In this document: positions 42,636 through 51,815 of the stretch, piece after piece | How positions within the stretch are numbered: position 1 is the stretch's first letter | Layout: the number at the start of each line of letters is the position of its first letter | Assembly (NCBI GenBank): GCA_963783175.1 | Contig: CAWANG010000024.1 | Coordinates: 8,656-72,655, forward strand | Reading direction: 5' to 3' | DNA length: 64,000 bases | DNA from: Roseiarcus sp963783175 | Lineage (GTDB): Bacteria; Pseudomonadota; Alphaproteobacteria; Rhizobiales; Beijerinckiaceae | Translations under genes and position numbers: made by a program | Notes under the pieces: model-generated | Databases searched by the model: none | Seen by the model: only the letters and a program-made list of their open reading frames with translations | What the model was told of the DNA's origin: nothing

Positions 42636-44543
42636 TCAGCGCGGTCCCGGCGCCCGCGCCTCGAGCGCGGCGGCGATCTCGTCCAGCGCCGTCGGGTCCT
42701 CGATCGTCGCCGGGGTCGACCAGGCGTCCTGGTCGGCGATCTTCTTCATCGTCCCGCGCAAGATCTTGCCCGAGCGGGTCTTCGGCAGGCGCGCCACGAC
42801 GACCGCCATCTTGAACGCCGCCACCGGACCGATCCTGTCGCGCACCAGCTTGACCACCTCCTTCTCGATCTCCCCCGGCGGCCGATTGACGCCTGACTTC
42901 AACACCAGGAACCCGCAGGGTTGTTCGCCCTTGATCTCGTCCTTGACGCCGAGCACGGCGCATTCGGCGACATCGGGGTGCGAAGCGACGACCTCCTCCA
43001 TGCCTCCGGTCGACAACCGATGACCGGCGACGTTGATGATGTCGTCGGTCCGGCCGAGGATCGTGAGATACCCGTCCTCGTCGATGAACCCGGCGTCGGC
43101 CGTCTTGTAGTATCCGGGGAACTCCTTGAGGTAGCTTTCGCGCATGCGATCGTCCTGGCGGTAGAGCGTCGGCAGGCAGCCGGGCGGCAACGGCAGCTTT
43201 ATGACGATCGAGCCCATCGCGCCCGCCGGCAGCGGCTTCGCTGCCTCGTCGACGACATGGACTTCGTAGCCAGGCATCGGCACGGTTGGCGAACCGAGCT
43301 TGATCGGCAGCATCCCCAGGCCGACCGGATTGGCGGCGATCGCCCAGCCGGTCTCCGTCTGCCACCAGTGGTCGACAACCGGCACCCCCAAAACCTTCTC
43401 GGCCCAGGCGACGGTGTCCGGATCGGCGCGCTCGCCGGCGAGGAACAGCGTGCGCATCGACGTGATGTCGTAATTCTCGAGAAGTTTCGCCTGTGGGTCT
43501 TCCTTGCGCACCGCGCGCAAAGCGGTCGGGGCGGTGAAAAAAGCCGCCACTTTATAGTCCTGGATGACGCGCCAGAACGCGCCCGCGTCCGGCGTGCCGA
43601 TCGGCTTGCCCTCGTAAAGGACGCTGGCGCAGCCGTGCAGCAGCGGCCCATAGACGATGTAGGAATGGCCGACCACCCAGCCGATGTCGGAGCCGGCCCA
43701 ATAGGTCTCGCCGGCCTTGACGTCATAGATCGCCGACATCGACCATTTGAGCGCGACCAGATAGCCGCCGATGTCGCGCACGACGCCCTTCGGCACGCCC
43801 GTGGTGCCGGAGGTATAGAGGACATAGAGCGGATCGGTCGCGGCGAGATCGGCGCACGGCGCCCGTTTTCCTGCTGCCTTCGCCGCGACGACCAGCGTCG
43901 CCCAGTCGCGGTCTCGGGCCTTGTTCATGGCGGCCTCGATTTGCGGCCGCTGATAGACGACGCACGTCGCCGGCTTGTGCCTGGCGAGGCCGATGGCGAG
44001 ATCAAGCAGCGGCTTATATTCGACGATCCGGCCGGGCTCGACGCCGCAGCTTGCGGTCAGGACGACTTTCGGCTCGGCGTCGTCGATGCGCGTCGCCAGC
44101 TCCTTGGCGGCGAAGCCGCCGAACACCACCGAATGCACCGCCCCGATGCGCGCGCATGCGAGCATGGCGACGATCGCCTCCGGAATCATCGGCATGTAGA
44201 TCAGCACCCGGTCGCCCGCCGCGACGCCGAGATCCTCGAGTACCGCGCCGAGCGTCGCCGTCTCGTCGAGGAGCTCGCGGTAGGTGATCGTGCGCTTGGT
44301 CGCCGCAACGGGGCTGTCGTAGTAAAGCGCGGCCTGATCGCCGCGGCCAGCCTCGACGTGCCGGTCGAGCGCATTGAAGCAGGCGTTGCACCGGGCGTCG
44401 GGGAACCACTGGCCGTAGACGCCGGCTTCGGGGTCGAAAATCCGGTCCGGCCGTTTGATCCAAGCGATCTCGCCCGCGGCCTCGCCCCAGAAGGCTTGCG
44501 GATCGGCGCGCCAGCGATCATAGGTTTGCCGATAGCCGCTCAT
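42636..44543 (-). CDS. prpE: Propionyl-CoA synthetase (acetyl-CoA synthetase family)
   Basis: 635-residue AMP-forming acyl-CoA synthetase. A3 motif YVLYTSGTTGVPKGVVRDIGG, WWQTETGWAIAANP (A5), YKTADAGFIDEDGYLTILGRTDD (A8) and the acetylatable lysine motif PKTRSGKILRGTM (A10). The SGTTGVPKGVVRD and NPVGLG segments favour PrpE over Acs. ATG 44543 has GGGAG seven bases upstream; the frame to 44630 is rejected. Stand-alone; no prpBCD genes nearby, so propionate may go to propionyl-CoA carboxylase or storage polymer. Confidence 0.92.
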   Translation of the reverse strand: MSGYRQTYDRWRADPQAFWGEAAGEIAWIKRPDRIFDPEAGVYGQWFPDARCNACFNALDRHVEAGRGDQAALYYDSPVAATKRTITYRELLDETATLGAVLEDLGVAAGDRVLIYMPMIPEAIVAMLACARIGAVHSVVFGGFAAKELATRIDDAEPKVVLTASCGVEPGRIVEYKPLLDLAIGLARHKPATCVVYQRPQIEAAMNKARDRDWATLVVAAKAAGKRAPCADLAATDPLYVLYTSGTTGVPKGVVRDIGGYLVALKWSMSAIYDVKAGETYWAGSDIGWVVGHSYIVYGPLLHGCASVLYEGKPIGTPDAGAFWRVIQDYKVAAFFTAPTALRAVRKEDPQAKLLENYDITSMRTLFLAGERADPDTVAWAEKVLGVPVVDHWWQTETGWAIAANPVGLGMLPIKLGSPTVPMPGYEVHVVDEAAKPLPAGAMGSIVIKLPLPPGCLPTLYRQDDRMRESYLKEFPGYYKTADAGFIDEDGYLTILGRTDDIINVAGHRLSTGGMEEVVASHPDVAECAVLGVKDEIKGEQPCGFLVLKSGVNRPPGEIEKEVVKLVRDRIGPVAAFKMAVVVARLPKTRSGKILRGTMKKIADQDAWSTPATIEDPTALDEIAAALEARAPGPR

Positions 44544-44653
44544 TGTTTCGCTCCCATCGCCGCTGCTGTCGCGCCTAGCGCGACCGATAGCAACGCCGGC
44601 GCCGGAAGACCATGCGCCTATGAGCCGCACGGAGCCAGAATTCGAGGGTAAGG

Positions 44654-45408
44654 GTGATGTCGGGGGAAATGCAATTCTACCTGGTGGCGGTTCCGGCTGT
44701 CATCCTGCTCGGCCTGTCGAAAGGCGGGTTTTCGGGCTTGAGTTCGCTGTCGATGCCGATGTTGTCGCTGGTCGCCTCGCCGGTCAGGGCGGCGGCAATC
44801 GTGCTGCCGATCCTCATCGTTCAGGACTGGGTGAGCGTCTGGGCCTTCCGCCGCGACTTTTCGTCGCGGAACCTCGTTATCCTCGTTCCGTCGTCGATTA
44901 TCGGCGTCACGATGGGCGGCCTTCTTGCGTCCCGCGTCAGCGAGGATGCGGTGCGGCTCGCGCTTGGCGTGATCTCAATCGCATTTGTCGCCTACATGCT
45001 GATCCGCGACCGGCTTGGCCGCGCTCCGGTCGAAAGGCCGGGCGTTCCGAGCGGAGTCCTCTGGGGCTCGCTCTCAGGGTTCACCAGCTTCATCAGCCAT
45101 GCCGGCTCCCCGCCGTTCCAGCTCTATGTGATGCCGCAATATTTGAAGCCGCGGGTGTTTGCCGGGACCGGGACGATGTTCTTCGCCGCCGTCAACCTGT
45201 TCAAAATCCCGCCCTACTTTCTGCTCGGCCAGTTTAGCCGCCAGAACCTAGCCGCCTCCGCCGGCCTCATCCCGGTCGCGGTCCTGTCGACCTTTGCCGG
45301 GCGCTGGTGCGGCGGGTGTCCGCCGACCGGTTCTATGCCGTCATTCTCGCGCTCACCTTCGTCATCGGGGTTAAATTGACCTATGACGCCGTTCAGGCCC
45401 TCCTCTAG
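44654..45408 (+). pseudogene. TSUP (TauE/SafE) family permease, one frame break near the end
   Basis: Integral membrane protein with about eight hydrophobic segments; LLGLSKGGFSGLSSLSMPML and LWGSLSGFTSFISHAGSPPF are the paired TSUP motifs. The frame is lost near 45300 after VLSTFAG; the neighbouring frame continues LVRRVSADRFYAVILALTFV and ends at 45408. Adding one G (GGG to GGGG) gives a 251-residue protein of normal length; as read it ends at 45379 with a scrambled tail missing the last helix. Family members export sulfite, sulfoacetate or similar organic anions; substrate unknown. Confidence 0.82.
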
Positions 45409-45468
45409 GAGCCAGTTGGTGGGCCATAACGCATACTCGTCCCGAAACCCAATTCGAAACGGTCGCCG

Positions 45469-45909
45469 ATGAACGCCGTCAAGCCGGTCGCCGCCCACGG
45501 GCGCATCGCCGAGCAAGTCCCCGCCTTCGCGGCGATTGGCGTCCTTGGTTTTGTCGTCGACGCCGGGATCACCTTCCTCTGCGCCAGATACCTTGGCCTC
45601 TCGCCGGAGCTCGCCCGGCCGCCGGGTTTTATCATCGCCACGATCTTCAATTACATCCTCAACCGGTCGATCACCTTCCGTCATGCGCGAGCCCCGCTCG
45701 CCCGCTCCTTCATCCGCTATGCGCTAGTCGCCTCGGTAGGCGTTGCGGTCAATTACGCCGTCTATTCCGCCTGCGTCGCTCTCGCGCCCATCGCCGGGAT
45801 CGCCGTGACTCCGGCCATCCTGCCGCTGTTCGTCGCCGTCGGCAGCGGGTTCGCGATGGCCGTCACCTTTGCCGGGTTCCGGTTCTTCGCCTTTCGTCCC
45901 CGTGGGTGA
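45469..45909 (+). CDS. GtrA family membrane protein
   Basis: 146 residues with four hydrophobic helices: AAIGVLGFVVDAGITFLCAR, GFIIATIFNYILNRSITF (the family motif with NY.LNR..TF), ALVASVGVAVNYAVYSACVA and FVAVGSGFAMAVTFAGFRFF. GtrA-like proteins flip polyprenyl-linked sugars across the membrane. No partner glycosyltransferase gene lies beside it. Confidence 0.88.
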   Translation: MNAVKPVAAHGRIAEQVPAFAAIGVLGFVVDAGITFLCARYLGLSPELARPPGFIIATIFNYILNRSITFRHARAPLARSFIRYALVASVGVAVNYAVYSACVALAPIAGIAVTPAILPLFVAVGSGFAMAVTFAGFRFFAFRPRG

Positions 45910-45981
45910 TCATTTTCCCTCACCCAAATCGCGCGCGGGCGCGCTATGCTTGCGCTGAAGCGCCGTGGAGTTCCGCCCGAA

Positions 45982-47625
45982 ATGTCCGTTTCGCCCTACG
46001 ACCGCGATCTCGACCGCACCGCCGCCAATTTTCAGCCGCTGACGCCGCTGACCCTGCTCGAGCGCGCGGCGGCGGTGTTTCCCGACCGGCCGGCGATCGC
46101 CCATGGGCCCCTACGCCGCAGCTACCGCGAGTTCCACGCCCGATCGAAGAAGCTCGCCTCCGCGCTCGCCAGGCGGGGCTTCAGCCGCGGCGACACGGTT
46201 GCGGTCATGCTCGCCAACACGCCGGCGATGCTCGAGTGTCATTACGGCGTCCCGATGTGCGGCGCCGTACTAAATGCACTCAACACCCGCCTCGACCCGG
46301 CTTCGATCGCCTTCATGCTCGACCACGGCGAGGCCAAGGCGATCGTTGTCGACCGTGAATTTTCGCCGATCATCGCCGCCGCGCTGAAGCGCGCCAAAGC
46401 CCGCCCGCTCGTCATCGACTACGACGATCCGGAATATGACGGTCCCGGCGAGCGGTTCGGCGGCCTCGACTACGAGGTGCTGCTCGCCGGGGGCGACGAA
46501 GCCTATGAGCGCTCGGCGCCAGGCGACGAATGGGACGCGATCGCGCTCAACTACACCTCGGGCACCACGGGCGATCCCAAGGGCGTCGTCTACCACCATC
46601 GCGGCGCCAATCTGCTCGCCGTCGGCAACATCGTGACCGCCGACATGGGGCGCCATCCGGTCTACCTGTGGACGCTGCCGATGTTCCACTGCAATGGCTG
46701 GTGCTTTCCCTGGTCGATCAGCGTGAAGGCGGGAATGCACGTGTGCTTGCGGCAGGTGCGCGCCAAGCCGATCTTCGACCTCATCGCCGAGCACAAGGTC
46801 ACCCACATGTGCGGCGCGCCGATCGTCATGTCGATCCTGCTCAACGCGCGCGACGACGAGAAGCGGCCGCTGCCTCACGGCGTGCGCTTCTTCACCGCCG
46901 CCGCGCCGCCGCCCGCCGCCGTGCTCAAGGCGATGGGCGAGGCCGGCTTCGAGGTCACCCATCTATATGGCCTGACGGAGGTCTACGGTCCGGCGGTCGT
47001 CAACGACTGGAAGGACGAATGGAATGCGCTCGACGCCGACAGCCAGGCGCATCTGAAGGCGCGCCAGGGCGTTCGCTATCACGCGCTCGAGGCGCTCGAC
47101 GTGATCGACCCGGAGACGATGCGGCCCGCGCCCGCCGATGGACAAACCATTGGCGAAGTGATGTTCCGCGGCAATGTGGTGATGAAGGGCTACCTCAAGA
47201 ACAGGGCCGCAACGGACAAGGCCTTCGCCGGCGGCTGGTTCCATTCCGGCGACCTCGGCGTCAAGCACAGGGACGGCTATGTGCAGCTGCGCGACCGGTC
47301 GAAAGACATCATCATTTCCGGCGGCGAGAACATTTCGTCGATCGAGGTCGAGGACGCTTTGTTCGAGCATCCGGGCGTGGAGCTCGCGGCGGTGGTGGCG
47401 CGGCCGGACGACAAATGGGGCGAAACGCCTTGCGCCTTCGTCGAGATGAAGCCCGGCCACAGCGCGACGGCCGAGGAGCTCATCGAATGGTGTCGGGCGC
47501 GGCTCGCGCGCTACAAGTGCCCGCGCCACGTCGTCTTCGCCGAAATCCCGAAGACATCGACCGGCAAGGTGCAAAAATTCGCGCTGCGCGAGCGGGCGAA
47601 GCTCGTCGACGCGAGCCAGACTTAG
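45982..47625 (+). CDS. Medium/long-chain acyl-CoA ligase
   Basis: About 547 residues, AMP-binding superfamily. NYTSGTTGDPKGVVYHHRG (A3), MFHCNGWCFPWSI, THLYGLTEVYGPAVV (A5), GWFHSGDLGVKHRDGYVQLR and DRSKDIIISGGENISSIEVE (A7/A8), PKTSTGKVQKFALRERA (catalytic Lys, A10). The family usually starts YDRDLDRTAANFQPLTPL, so ATG 45982 is preferred to 45946. Activates fatty or other carboxylic acids; the GMFHCNGW-type subgroup includes methylmercaptopropionate- and short-branched-acid ligases, so the substrate is open. Confidence 0.9.
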   Translation: MSVSPYDRDLDRTAANFQPLTPLTLLERAAAVFPDRPAIAHGPLRRSYREFHARSKKLASALARRGFSRGDTVAVMLANTPAMLECHYGVPMCGAVLNALNTRLDPASIAFMLDHGEAKAIVVDREFSPIIAAALKRAKARPLVIDYDDPEYDGPGERFGGLDYEVLLAGGDEAYERSAPGDEWDAIALNYTSGTTGDPKGVVYHHRGANLLAVGNIVTADMGRHPVYLWTLPMFHCNGWCFPWSISVKAGMHVCLRQVRAKPIFDLIAEHKVTHMCGAPIVMSILLNARDDEKRPLPHGVRFFTAAAPPPAAVLKAMGEAGFEVTHLYGLTEVYGPAVVNDWKDEWNALDADSQAHLKARQGVRYHALEALDVIDPETMRPAPADGQTIGEVMFRGNVVMKGYLKNRAATDKAFAGGWFHSGDLGVKHRDGYVQLRDRSKDIIISGGENISSIEVEDALFEHPGVELAAVVARPDDKWGETPCAFVEMKPGHSATAEELIEWCRARLARYKCPRHVVFAEIPKTSTGKVQKFALRERAKLVDASQT

Positions 47626-47629
47626 AGCC

Positions 47630-48535
47630 ATGCGCGCCGACGCCTGGGCGCAATATTGCCGCACCGCGCTCGTCCGTTCGGTCGCCGCCGCGGCGGCGCA
47701 ATTTCCGGCTCCCGGCGAGGAAGCGCCGGCGCGGGTCCACGACGTGCGCAAGACGCTCAAGGAAGCGCGCGCGCTCGCGCGGCTCTTTCTTCATTGCGTG
47801 GGCGAGCCAGCGCGGGTGACGATCGCGGCTCTGGCTGCGACGCGTCGCCAGATCGGGCGCGCCCGCGATCTCGACGTGATGGCGCTTCGCCTCCAGCGTC
47901 TCGCGCCGCCGCCCGAGGTCGCCGAGCCGTTGATCGCGGCGATCGCGCGCGAGCGGGACGCGGCGCTGCGCGCCCGCCGCGGCCTTTCGGCGAGAGCGCC
48001 GCGCGCCAGGCTCAACGCGATCGCCAAGCGCCTCGCGCGATGGGATTTGAGCGCGGTCGGCAGAGACGAGATCGTCGCCGCCGTCGCGCGCACCTATCGC
48101 CAGGCGCAGGCGCGGGGGCGCCTCGGTTTCGATAGCGACGACCCCGCGGCGCTGCACGCATTTCGCGCCCGCGTCGTCGATCTGCGCTATCAGCTCGCGC
48201 TTCTCGCCTGCGCGTGGCCGGAAGCGCTGAGGGCCCAAGCCCAAGGATTGGACGAGCTTCGCGAGGCGCTTGGCGACTTCAACGATCTCCAAGTGCTGGG
48301 GAAATTCGCGGCGGAGCACGGCGAGCTCAGGCCGGAGGCGCTAGACGACCTCGCCGCCCGCATGGCCGCGAAGCAGAAAAAGCTCAAGCGGCGCGCCAAA
48401 GCCGAGTTCGACCGGCTGTTCGCCGAAACGCCAAACGCCTTCGCTACCCGGCTCGCCGCCTATCTCGCCCGGCCGGTCGCCAAGCCGATGACTGAAGAGG
48501 ACAAGCCGGCCGCGGAAAAGGCCGCTTCCGCCTAG
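47630..48535 (+). CDS. CHAD domain protein
   Basis: 301 residues, almost entirely helical and rich in Arg/Ala. The CHAD signature HDVRKTLKEARALARLF, RRQIGRARDLDVM, HAFRARVVDLRYQLAL and LGDFNDLQVLGKFA gives the conserved His/Arg/Lys surface that binds polyphosphate in this family. Begins four bases after the acyl-CoA ligase. No adenylate cyclase-like CYTH domain or polyphosphate kinase is adjacent. Confidence 0.9.
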   Translation: MRADAWAQYCRTALVRSVAAAAAQFPAPGEEAPARVHDVRKTLKEARALARLFLHCVGEPARVTIAALAATRRQIGRARDLDVMALRLQRLAPPPEVAEPLIAAIARERDAALRARRGLSARAPRARLNAIAKRLARWDLSAVGRDEIVAAVARTYRQAQARGRLGFDSDDPAALHAFRARVVDLRYQLALLACAWPEALRAQAQGLDELREALGDFNDLQVLGKFAAEHGELRPEALDDLAARMAAKQKKLKRRAKAEFDRLFAETPNAFATRLAAYLARPVAKPMTEEDKPAAEKAASA

Positions 48536-48734
48536 CGCAGAAAGTCGGCATTCCGCTTCGGCATGACCGAAGGGCGGGTCAAATATGCGTGAGTTGACAG
48601 GGGCGAATATCTCAATCACGTTCCCAGGCGTCGTGCTCGAAAAGCCGGCCGGGGGTTACTCAACGACACGGGGAGGACGCGCGAGGAATGCTCCTCATGC
48701 GCAGCTTTCCGCGCACTTGAAGGGGGACATTCAG

Positions 48735-49432
48735 ATGAAAAGAACGCTTTTGGTCATGGCGGCACTCGCGGGATTGGCAGCAGGTCAGGCGCACGCCAAT
48801 ACGGTCGGCATCCAGCTCAGCGGCGCAGGCATCAGCGGGACTGTCGTAGTGTCCTACGGCGCGGCGACGGATTCCAAATATCCTGGTCAGGGTTTTGAAA
48901 TCACATCCGTTAGTGGGACGTTTTCGGACCCCGGTCTTGGCATTGTCGATGCGCCGATAACCTCGTTGGTGCCAATCTCGCCTACCTCACCGCTCGACCC
49001 AATGAATCTCCTGGCGCCGCACGACTTTAGCCACTTCGCGGTCGCCGCCGGCCTCCCGTCCGATAACGATGGCTTCCTGACCTACGACAATCTCTTCTGG
49101 CCCAACGGGCGCCGCCGACTGCGTCCGACTTCGACGGGGCCGGCGGATTCCTGGATATCTACGGGCTCATGTTCACCCTCGGCGGCAACACGGTAGCCCC
49201 CGGCACGGTCGTCGATCTGTTCGACAATGGCGTGAGCCCCACAACTGGCGTGAACTACGGCGGCTTCGGTGTCGCAATCGCCACATCCACCGAGACGTTG
49301 GCCTATGTTGCGGGCGGCGTGACGGCGACGGTCCCGGAGCCTTCAACTTGGGCGATGATGATCCTCGGCTTCGCCGGGCTCGGCTTCGCCGGCTATCGCC
49401 AGTCCCGCAAGGCGGCCACCGTCGCCGCCTGA
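48735..49432 (+). pseudogene. PEP-CTERM sorting-domain exported protein (one frame break)
   Basis: Secreted protein with a signal peptide MKRTLLVMAALAGLAAGQAH-A and a C-terminal PEP-CTERM tail (VPEPSTWAMMILGFAGLGFA, then GYRQSRK), the alphaproteobacterial version processed by exosortase. The frame breaks near 49105 after DNLFWPNG; the other frame continues APPTASDFDGAGGFLDIYGL. Adding one G to a GGG run gives 232 residues. The mature part is Gly/Thr/Ser-rich with no known domain. An exosortase gene is not in the window. Possible roles are exopolysaccharide-associated matrix or surface protein (inference). Confidence 0.8.
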
Positions 49433-49452
49433 GCACAGTGAACCGGCAAAAG

Positions 49453-49483
49453 AAAAGCCGTCCCTCTCCGGGCGGCTTTTTTG
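49453..49483 (+). terminator. Rho-independent terminator after the PEP-CTERM gene
   Basis: GCCG-T-CCC (49457-49464) pairs with GGGCGGC (49470-49476), preceded by AAAA and followed by six T (49477-49482). The A-run in front makes it potentially bidirectional, also serving the convergent cation-transporter gene. Confidence 0.8.
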
Positions 49484-49497
49484 TCGGCGCTCGCCGC

Positions 49498-50757
49498 TCA
49501 CGCCGCGCGCCTGACCTCGATCGTTAGATGCGAGAGCGAGCCAAAGCGCGCGAGCTTGGCGCGATAGTCCGCCTCGCAGCGCTCGCTCGGCGTGACCACC
49601 GACACGACCGCGCCGAGATGGCCGGGACCGAGGCGCCAGAGATGCAGATCGGCGACCCGGTCGCCGTCGGTTTCGATCGCCCGGCGCAGTTTGTCGGCCA
49701 TGTCGCGGTCCGGGTTCATGTCCAACAGGACGGCGCTCGTGTCGCGGATCAGCGCGACCGACCAACTCGCAATGACGAAGGCGCCGACGAGCCCTGCGAG
49801 CGGGTCCATCCACAGCCAGCCGAACAGCCAGGCGAGGGTCAACCCGACGATGACCATGACCGACACCGTGGCGTCGGCCATGACATGAACGATGGCCGCG
49901 CGCATGTTGTTGTCGCGCCCCGCCGCGCCGTGCGCGTGCTCATGCTCCGCGAAAAGGACCGCGTAGGTCTCGCCATTGATTTTGAGGTCGGCGGTGAATT
50001 CGTGCGGCTCGGGAATCTCGTCGATCGATTCCAGGAAACCGCCATGGTCGGCGAACGCGAACGCCTGCCGGGCGCCGTCCGGCCGCACAGTTTCGACCGA
50101 GGCCGCGGACGCGACCAGGGCAAGACCGGATTCGGCCATGAGCCGGAATCGCGGCGGAACGCCGTCCTCGAACACATCTAGGACGACCGCGCCGCCCTTG
50201 GTTTCGATCCGCCTGGATTCGTCGTGATCGTGCGCGGGATGAGCCGGCCCATGGCTGCGGCCGTGGCGATGGCCAAAATGCGCGCCGCCGCTCAACAGCC
50301 ACGCGCTGGCGACATTGACGGCGAGGCCGAGGATGGCGATCGGGATCGCCTCGGCGAAGTGGATTGGCACGGGCGCGAACAGCCGGGTCACCGCCTCGTA
50401 GCCGATCAGGAGCGCGATCGTCGCCAGAATGATGGCGCTGGTGAAGCCGGCGAGATCGCCGAGCTTGCCGGTGCCGAAGGTGAAGCGAGGGTCGTTGGCG
50501 TAGCGGCGCGCGAAGGAATAGGCGAGCGCCGCCAGGAGGAGCGCCCCCGCATGCGTGCTCATGTGGAGGCCGTCGGCGATCAGCGCGATCGAGCCGAACA
50601 GCCACCCGCCCACGATCTCGAGCGCCATCATCGCGCCGCAGAGCCAGATCACGGCCCAGGTCCTGCGCTCGCTCTTCTCGTGCCCTTCGCCAAGGAAGAC
50701 GTGGCTATGGAACGCGGTAAGGGGGGCGCTTTCGGGTTCGCCCATGGCGGTCCTCAC
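49498..50757 (-). CDS. dmeF: Cation diffusion facilitator DmeF (Co/Ni/Zn efflux)
   Basis: About 419 residues, inner-membrane CDF antiporter. Six helices with paired metal sites: ALIADGLHMSTHAGALLLAA and VHVMADATVSVMVIVG (HxxxD). A long His/Asp-rich loop GHRHGRSHGPAHPAHDHDE is typical of DmeF. The N-terminal HSHVFLGEGHEKSERRTWAV also fits. A GTG at 50757 overlaps the stop of the regulator (GTGA); ATG 50745 is the alternative. In Rhizobium leguminosarum the dmeRF pair gives cobalt and nickel resistance; same role inferred here. Confidence 0.93.
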   Translation of the reverse strand: MRTAMGEPESAPLTAFHSHVFLGEGHEKSERRTWAVIWLCGAMMALEIVGGWLFGSIALIADGLHMSTHAGALLLAALAYSFARRYANDPRFTFGTGKLGDLAGFTSAIILATIALLIGYEAVTRLFAPVPIHFAEAIPIAILGLAVNVASAWLLSGGAHFGHRHGRSHGPAHPAHDHDESRRIETKGGAVVLDVFEDGVPPRFRLMAESGLALVASAASVETVRPDGARQAFAFADHGGFLESIDEIPEPHEFTADLKINGETYAVLFAEHEHAHGAAGRDNNMRAAIVHVMADATVSVMVIVGLTLAWLFGWLWMDPLAGLVGAFVIASWSVALIRDTSAVLLDMNPDRDMADKLRRAIETDGDRVADLHLWRLGPGHLGAVVSVVTPSERCEADYRAKLARFGSLSHLTIEVRRAA

Positions 50758-51032
50758 TTGAGATAGGATCGGACGACGTCGACAAGCTGGTCGGCCGCAT
50801 CGGCGTTCAGCGCGCCCGGATGGCGGCCGGCGTCGACCAGATGCGTGCGCACGTGCTCCTCGACCACTTCGGCCATGAGCGAGCTCATCGCGCCGCGGGC
50901 GGCGGAAATGAGGTGCATGACCTTGTCGCAGCCGGCCTCGCCGTCGAGCGCGCGCTCGATCGCCTCGACCTGGCCGCGGATGCGGCGCACCCGCGCCGTC
51001 AGCTTCATTTTGTCACGGATGGTATGAGTCAT
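50754..51032 (-). CDS. dmeR: DmeR: RcnR/FrmR-type metal-responsive repressor
   Basis: 92-residue all-helical CsoR/RcnR-family repressor: RRIRGQVEAIERALDGEAGC with the conserved Cys, HLISAARGAMSSLMAEVVEEH with metal-ligand His, and LVDAGRHPGA. N-terminal MTHTIRDK places a His at position 3, as in RcnR/DmeR nickel/cobalt sensors. ATG at 51032 preferred over 51056. Two palindromes lie at and just upstream of the start codon (see separate entries), so it should repress its own dmeRF operon. Confidence 0.93.
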   Translation of the reverse strand: MTHTIRDKMKLTARVRRIRGQVEAIERALDGEAGCDKVMHLISAARGAMSSLMAEVVEEHVRTHLVDAGRHPGALNADAADQLVDVVRSYLK

Positions 51033-51035
51033 ACC
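51021..51035. promoter_or_regulatory. 15-base palindrome over the dmeR start codon
   Basis: GGTATGA-G-TCATACC is a perfect inverted repeat spanning the dmeR ATG (51030-51032). It shares ATACC/GGTAT elements with the upstream operator and may be a second DmeR contact or a ribosome-blocking hairpin. Confidence 0.5.
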
Positions 51036-51040
51036 GGCAA

Positions 51041-51064
51041 TATAGCATACCCCCATACCCTATA
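51041..51064. promoter_or_regulatory. DmeR operator (AT-flanked G/C tract)
   Basis: TATAG (51041-51045) and CTATA (51060-51064) form an inverted repeat around CATACCCCCATACC. A G/C tract flanked by AT-rich inverted repeats is the form of operator used by RcnR/FrmR/DmeR proteins. It lies 9-32 bases upstream of the dmeR start. Confidence 0.7.
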
Positions 51065-51223
51065 CGAGCCGCGCAACTGGATTCTTCGCCCAGCGCGCCG
51101 CGCGATGGGTCGCGACCCTCGGCCCTTGCATCGCTCGTGAGAGCGTTGAAATATCGGTTGGCGGTTGAACCGCCGCACAGGGCCTGGTCGCCCACGCTCG
51201 ACCAATTTGGGAGGAATGAGACA

Positions 51224-51769
51224 ATGCGGACGACAGCTTTTCGGGCGGCGATTCTGATCGGCGCGCTGGCCGGCGCCGGGACGGCGAATGCGATGAGCGT
51301 CACCAGCCCGGACATCAAGCCCGGCGGCAAGATCGCCGATGAGCAGGTCTTCAACAGTTTTGGCTGCACAGGCCAGAACGTGTCGCCTGCGCTGTCCTGG
51401 TCGGGGGCGCCCAAGGGTACGAAGAGCTTCGCCGTCAGCATGTTCGATCCTGACGCGCCGACCGGCAGCGGCTTCTGGCACTGGTGGGTCGTCAACATTC
51501 CCGCCGACGTGACATCCCTGCCAAAGGGCGCGGGCGGGGGAACGGGATTGCCGGCAGGCGCGATGCTGGGGCGTACCGACTACAGCACCAACGCCTATGG
51601 CGGCCCTTGCCCGCCAAAAGGCAACCCGCATCACTATCACATTACCGTCTATGCGGTTGATGTCGATAAGCTCGACGTCGACCAGAACTCCTCTGGCGCC
51701 GTCATGGGCTTCAACCTGCACTTTCATACCCTGGCTAAGGGGGAGCTCGTCGGGCTCTACGGCCGGTAA
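51224..51769 (+). CDS. YbhB/YbcL family PEBP-like exported protein
   Basis: 181 residues with a signal peptide (FRAAILIGALAGAGTANA). Phosphatidylethanolamine-binding-protein fold marks: SPALSWSGAPKGTKSFAVSM, FDPDAPTGSGFWHWWVVNIP, YGGPCPPKGNPHHYHITVYA. GGGAGGAATGAGACA precedes ATG 51224, which settles the start; the frame from 51137 is not used. Bacterial members are periplasmic or cytosolic proteins without a settled function. Confidence 0.9.
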   Translation: MRTTAFRAAILIGALAGAGTANAMSVTSPDIKPGGKIADEQVFNSFGCTGQNVSPALSWSGAPKGTKSFAVSMFDPDAPTGSGFWHWWVVNIPADVTSLPKGAGGGTGLPAGAMLGRTDYSTNAYGGPCPPKGNPHHYHITVYAVDVDKLDVDQNSSGAVMGFNLHFHTLAKGELVGLYGR

Positions 51770-51790
51770 GGCGGCGATCGTCATGTTTGA

Positions 51791-51815
51791 GGGAGCGGCG
51801 CTCTGCGCCGCTCCC
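51791..51815 (+). terminator. Strong hairpin after the PEBP gene
   Basis: GGGAGCGGCGC and GCGCCGCTCCC form a perfect 11-bp stem with a TCT loop. No T-run follows, so it may terminate by another route or protect the 3' end. Confidence 0.55.

Noticed and set aside
42921..44651. 576-residue plus-strand frame
   Set aside because: Antisense shadow of prpE.
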